Source: Spirochaetia bacterium
GTDB lineage: Bacteria; Spirochaetota; Leptospiria; Leptospirales; Leptonemataceae
Direction: 5' to 3'
DNA: 9,056 bases
NCBI GenBank assembly: GCA_029880625.1
Contig: JAOUOA010000078.1
Location: 1-9,056, forward strand
Translations under genes and position numbers: made by a program
In this document: positions 6,873 to 9,056 of the stretch, in pieces
How the letters are laid out: each line of letters starts with the position of its first letter
Numbering within the stretch: the first letter of the stretch is position 1
Notes under the pieces: generated by a model
The model's input: only the letters and a program-made list of their open reading frames with translations
Told to the model about the DNA's origin: nothing
Databases searched by the model: none

Positions 6873-7372
6873 TTTGCCCCTTTGACAGCTGCATAATAGG
6901 CCTCCGATGAAAGATGAAATGCTCCTGCAATCGCTCCTGCAAGGGCATCAGAAATATCATCGGGAGAAATTTTATTTTCAATCTTCAGCAGTCTCATAAC
7001 CATACGCAAAACTTCATCTTTTTTTGCCTTCCCGCTTCCGGTAACGGATTGTTTGATCGTCACAGGAGGGATTTCAAGAATTCTGCAGCCGTAATTTTCC
7101 AGTGCAAGAAGAAGAACGCCCCTGGCCTGAAAAACGCCGGAAGCGGTTTTTTTATTGGTGCTGAAAAATAAACTCTCAATGACTGCCGCATCCGGTTTGA
7201 AAGTTTCAAGCACTTCATTGATTTCATTGTACAGAAATAAAAGACGCTTCGCAGGAGGAATTCCTGCATCCGTACTGACTGCTCCGTATTCAATTACTTT
7301 CAAGTCAGGCTTGTTTTCGATAAGCCCCCATCCTGTAATCGCATATCCCGGATCAATTCCAATGATTCTCAT
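6869..7372 (-). CDS. ruvC: Holliday junction resolvase RuvC
   Basis: RuvC is a dimeric, metal-dependent nuclease that cuts Holliday junctions symmetrically in the RuvABC pathway. The 167-residue protein has the normal length. Catalytic acidic residues are visible: Asp7 in IIGIDPG, Glu66 in AAVIESLFF, and Asp139 and Asp142 in SPDDISDALAGAIA. Other family signatures are GVFQARGVLLLA (79-90), PVTIKQSVTGSGKAKKDEV (103-121) and FSTNKKTA. The frame stays open to an ATG at 7510, but the extra 46 residues overlap yebC and do not look like RuvC, so I take ATG 7372, which yields the canonical MRIIGIDPG. The ribosome site is weak. The gene starts 49 nt after yebC and overlaps ruvA by 4 nt, so the three are probably one transcript. 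Confidence 0.97.
   Translation of the reverse strand: MRIIGIDPGYAITGWGLIENKPDLKVIEYGAVSTDAGIPPAKRLLFLYNEINEVLETFKPDAAVIESLFFSTNKKTASGVFQARGVLLLALENYGCRILEIPPVTIKQSVTGSGKAKKDEVLRMVMRLLKIENKISPDDISDALAGAIAGAFHLSSEAYYAAVKGAK
6877..6883 (-). promoter_or_regulatory. Ribosome binding site of ruvA, within the ruvC 3' end
   Basis: The minus strand reads AAAGGGG followed by CAAA and the ruvA ATG. It lies inside the last codons of ruvC, consistent with coupled translation across the 4-nt ATGA overlap. Confidence 0.65.
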
Positions 7373-7421
7373 AATTTCTGTACAGGTTCTTTTATTTATA
7401 ATTCTTTCAATTACTTGATCT

Positions 7422-8180
7422 TTAGATATCCAGACTGTCAACGATATCATCATCAATCTGCATATTATGATAAATCGCCTGAACATCATCATGCTCTTCA
7501 AGGATATCAATCAGTTTCAAATTCTTTTTTGCCATTTCAACATCAGAAACAGTGATTTCAGTTCCTTCAAGGGGCAGATACTGAATCCCGGACTGTGAAA
7601 TCGAAATTTCTTTTACAGATAAAGCTTCTGCTACTGAGGAATAGTCTTCCGGCAGTGTAAATATTTCGATGTATTCATCACCGGAGACTACATCTTCCGC
7701 TCCTGCCTCAATAACAAGTTCCATCAACTCTTCTTCATTGATGCTATTTTTTTCAACAGTAATATAACCTCTTTTTTGAAAAAGGCGCGTCACAGCATTG
7801 GTTTCAGCAAGATTTGCGCCCATTTTGGTTACGGAACTTTTAATTTCAGGGGTGGTCCGGGTCTTCTTGTCCGTTAAAGCTTCAACGATAATTCCAACAC
7901 CGCCCTGAGCATAGATTTCATATGTAAGATCTTCAAATGTCTGGCCTTCAAGCTCTCCAGAGCCCTTTTTAATTGCACGTTCGATTGTATCTCTCGGTAC
8001 ATTGACCGCTCTGGCTTTAGAAATTGCAATTCGCAGTCTGTTATTGGAAGAAGGATCAGAACCTCCAATTCTTGCAGCAACCATCAGCTCCTTCGTCATT
8101 TTTGTAAAAAGAATCCCGCGTTTTTTATCTGTTGATTCCTTTTTATGCTTGATATTGGCCCATTTGGAATGTCCGGACAT
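7422..8180 (-). CDS. yebC: YebC/PmpR (TACO1-like) family protein
   Basis: A 252-residue YebC family protein. The N-terminus MSGHSKWANIKHKKESTDKK is the family hallmark, followed by AISKARAVNVPRDTIERAIK (53-72) and YAQGGVGIIVEALTDKKTRT (88-107). The acidic C-terminus fits domains II and III. The family has been described both as DNA-binding transcription regulators (PmpR) and, more recently, as ribosome-associated factors that ease synthesis of difficult stretches such as proline runs (as with TACO1). The sequence alone does not decide between these. The frame can extend two codons to a GTG at 8186, but AAGGAG stands 8 nt before the ATG at 8180 and would nearly touch the GTG, so 8180 is right. 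It leads the yebC-ruvC-ruvA cluster, a common bacterial arrangement. Confidence 0.96.
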   Translation of the reverse strand: MSGHSKWANIKHKKESTDKKRGILFTKMTKELMVAARIGGSDPSSNNRLRIAISKARAVNVPRDTIERAIKKGSGELEGQTFEDLTYEIYAQGGVGIIVEALTDKKTRTTPEIKSSVTKMGANLAETNAVTRLFQKRGYITVEKNSINEEELMELVIEAGAEDVVSGDEYIEIFTLPEDYSSVAEALSVKEISISQSGIQYLPLEGTEITVSDVEMAKKNLKLIDILEEHDDVQAIYHNMQIDDDIVDSLDI

Positions 8181-8188
8181 GAACACTT

Positions 8189-8194
8189 CTCCTT
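8189..8194 (-). promoter_or_regulatory. Strong ribosome binding site of yebC
   Basis: AAGGAG on the minus strand, 8 nt from ATG 8180. It is the clearest Shine-Dalgarno site in the window and settles the yebC start against the GTG at 8186. Confidence 0.85.
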
Positions 8195-8214
8195 AATTAA
8201 AGATTTTTTTATCC

Positions 8215-8277
8215 GCCGAATGGATTGTTATAGAATCATTTTGCTTAAATAAAATCCCGATAAGAACTGCATTCGGC
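8215..8277. other. Possible branched RNA fold in the yebC leader / yciO-yebC spacer
   Basis: GCCGAATG (8215-8222) and CATTCGGC (8270-8277) are perfect 8-bp complements 47 nt apart. Between them lie two short internal hairpins: GATT/AATC (8223-8226 with 8234-8237), directly stacked on the outer stem, and ATTTT/AAAAT (8238-8242 with 8251-8255). The result resembles a three-way junction. On the plus strand six T follow the outer stem at 8278-8283, as in a terminator or small RNA end. On the minus strand the fold would sit in the yebC 5' leader about 20 nt before AAGGAG. The inner stems are short and AT-rich, so chance is possible. I match it to no known riboswitch. Confidence 0.3.
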
Positions 8278-8334
8278 TTTTTTAGATTTCGCAGTCAGAT
8301 TTAAAACATTAAGACTATCAAACTCCCGGATATT

Positions 8335-8967
8335 TTACTCATCATCGCCCGCTTCTTCGAGATCAAGTCCTGCCGTATCTCCCCTGCCCTGTCGGATCAG
8401 AGTAATTCCGTCCCCGGAACAGTCAAGAATAGTAGAAAAATTATGTTCACGAATTTTTCCGCTGACAACTGCATGAACCCGATGGCCGTAAATTCTGTCA
8501 AGTTCATCGGGATCTGTAAAATATTCATCTTTTACGGTAAGAGACGACGCCACCAGAGGCCGGTCAAACTCTTCAAGAAGTATTTTTATCAGCTCATGAT
8601 CCACAATTCTGATTCCTACTGTCTTTCGCTTTCCGGTGCCGCGACGATTCATGTTTCTGTTCGCGCTAAAAATAAAAGTATAGGGCCCCGGCGTATGATG
8701 CTTCATGAAACGAAATACCGGATCTGAAATACTTTTTGCATACTGACTTGCCTTGGCCACATCTCTGCATAGAATACTCAAATGATGTGACTCGGGCATA
8801 TCTTTAATTTTATAGATTTCTGCTATGGCACGGGGGGCATCCATGCTGCAGACAAGGGCATATACAGTGTCTGTCGGAAGGATAAAAATCTCCCCATCAT
8901 TCAGGGCTTTGACAATTTTCTGGACAATTCTTTTTTCAGGGTTGTCGGGATGAATCTTCCAGATCAT
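8335..8967 (-). CDS. yciO: Sua5/YciO/YrdC family protein, YciO subgroup
   Basis: A 210-residue protein with one YrdC-like domain, the fold of threonylcarbamoyl-AMP synthases (TsaC/Sua5) that begin t6A modification of tRNA. Subgroup clues point to YciO: the start MIWKIHPDNPEKRIVQKIVK parallels E. coli YciO (IHPDNPQQR), followed by ILPTDTVYALVCSMD (29-43), KIKDMPESHHLSILCRD (53-69), FMKHHTPGPYTFIF (87-100), RKTVGIRI (114-121) and VASSLTVKDEYFTDPDEL (138-155). The SANxSG motif of true TsaC is absent, replaced by the SSLT form as in YciO. The tail EEAGDDE is acidic. Whether YciO proteins make t6A in vivo is not settled, so a t6A role should not be assumed. The ATG at 8967 has only a weak ribosome site (GCAGAA) but fits the family N-terminus. 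The next gene, yebC, is 154 nt away. Confidence 0.87.
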   Translation of the reverse strand: MIWKIHPDNPEKRIVQKIVKALNDGEIFILPTDTVYALVCSMDAPRAIAEIYKIKDMPESHHLSILCRDVAKASQYAKSISDPVFRFMKHHTPGPYTFIFSANRNMNRRGTGKRKTVGIRIVDHELIKILLEEFDRPLVASSLTVKDEYFTDPDELDRIYGHRVHAVVSGKIREHNFSTILDCSGDGITLIRQGRGDTAGLDLEEAGDDE

Positions 8968-8968
8968 A

Positions 8969-9034
8969 ATTCTGCAAAATTTATTATCTTTGCCGTGAGG
9001 TCTATTCTTTATTTTTTAAATGGATTCTGCAAAA
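8969..9034. repeat. Two direct copies of an 11-bp sequence upstream of yciO
   Basis: ATTCTGCAAAA occurs at 8969-8979 and again at 9024-9034 on the plus strand, 55 bp apart. The first copy abuts the yciO start codon. The repeats could be a binding site pair or coincidence in AT-rich DNA. The rest of 8968-9056 is AT-rich, and I see no gene or convincing promoter in it; GATAAT at 8983-8988 on the minus strand resembles a -10 box but lacks a good -35. Confidence 0.35.
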
Positions 9035-9056
9035 CAGGTCCTTTGAAATAAAAAGG

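Noticed and set aside
7373..7510. N-terminal extension of RuvC by 46 residues to an ATG at 7510
   Set aside because: It overlaps the yebC coding region, has no RuvC similarity, and the canonical MRIIGIDPG start is at 7372.

Overview
The window is a compact bacterial stretch of moderate-to-low GC. All nine protein genes lie on the minus strand, so they are transcribed from high to low coordinates. The best guess for the host is a Gram-negative (diderm) bacterium of the Leptospirales type (spirochaetes). The reasons are an MBOAT acyltransferase coupled to a protein resembling the DUF1574 family, which I recall mainly from Leptospira, a phosphoglycerol-transferase-like sulfatase of diderm type, and a large NAD-type glutamate dehydrogenase. 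This placement is inference from family memory and is not proven by the sequence.

In transcription order the layout is as follows. (1) A YciO-type member of the Sua5/YciO/YrdC family (8335-8967). (2) A 154-nt spacer with a possible folded RNA element. (3) A translation and genome-maintenance block: yebC (7422-8180), ruvC (6869-7372), ruvA (6258-6872, overlapping ruvC by 4 nt) and an MTH1-like Nudix hydrolase (5740-6225). ruvB is not in the window. (4) Glutamate dehydrogenase (4199-5626), whose coding region contains a perfect 20-bp inverted repeat. (5) A cell-envelope block: an LtaS-like membrane sulfatase (2182-4179), a 123-nt gap carrying a good promoter candidate, an AlgI/DltB-like MBOAT acyltransferase (682-2058), and an SGNH-like protein whose start overlaps the MBOAT stop by 1 nt. 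That last gene runs off the left edge (1-682, partial) and was found by translating the minus strand to the window end.

The YebC-RuvC-RuvA-Nudix block combines translation and DNA-repair functions: Holliday-junction processing plus probable clean-up of oxidised nucleotides. The LtaS-like, MBOAT and SGNH-like genes look like an envelope-modifying set. By analogy with AlgI/AlgJ/AlgX and PatA/PatB, the MBOAT protein would move an acyl group across the membrane and the SGNH-like protein would place it on a glycan, while the LtaS-like enzyme would transfer phosphoglycerol or a similar group. The substrate cannot be read from the sequence.

The most unusual signal is the perfect palindrome inside gdhA. 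One arm encodes conserved GDH sequence. The other replaces a normally conserved segment just before the catalytic PAPD motif, without changing the length or frame. No CRISPR array, tRNA, rRNA, transposon or phage gene was seen.
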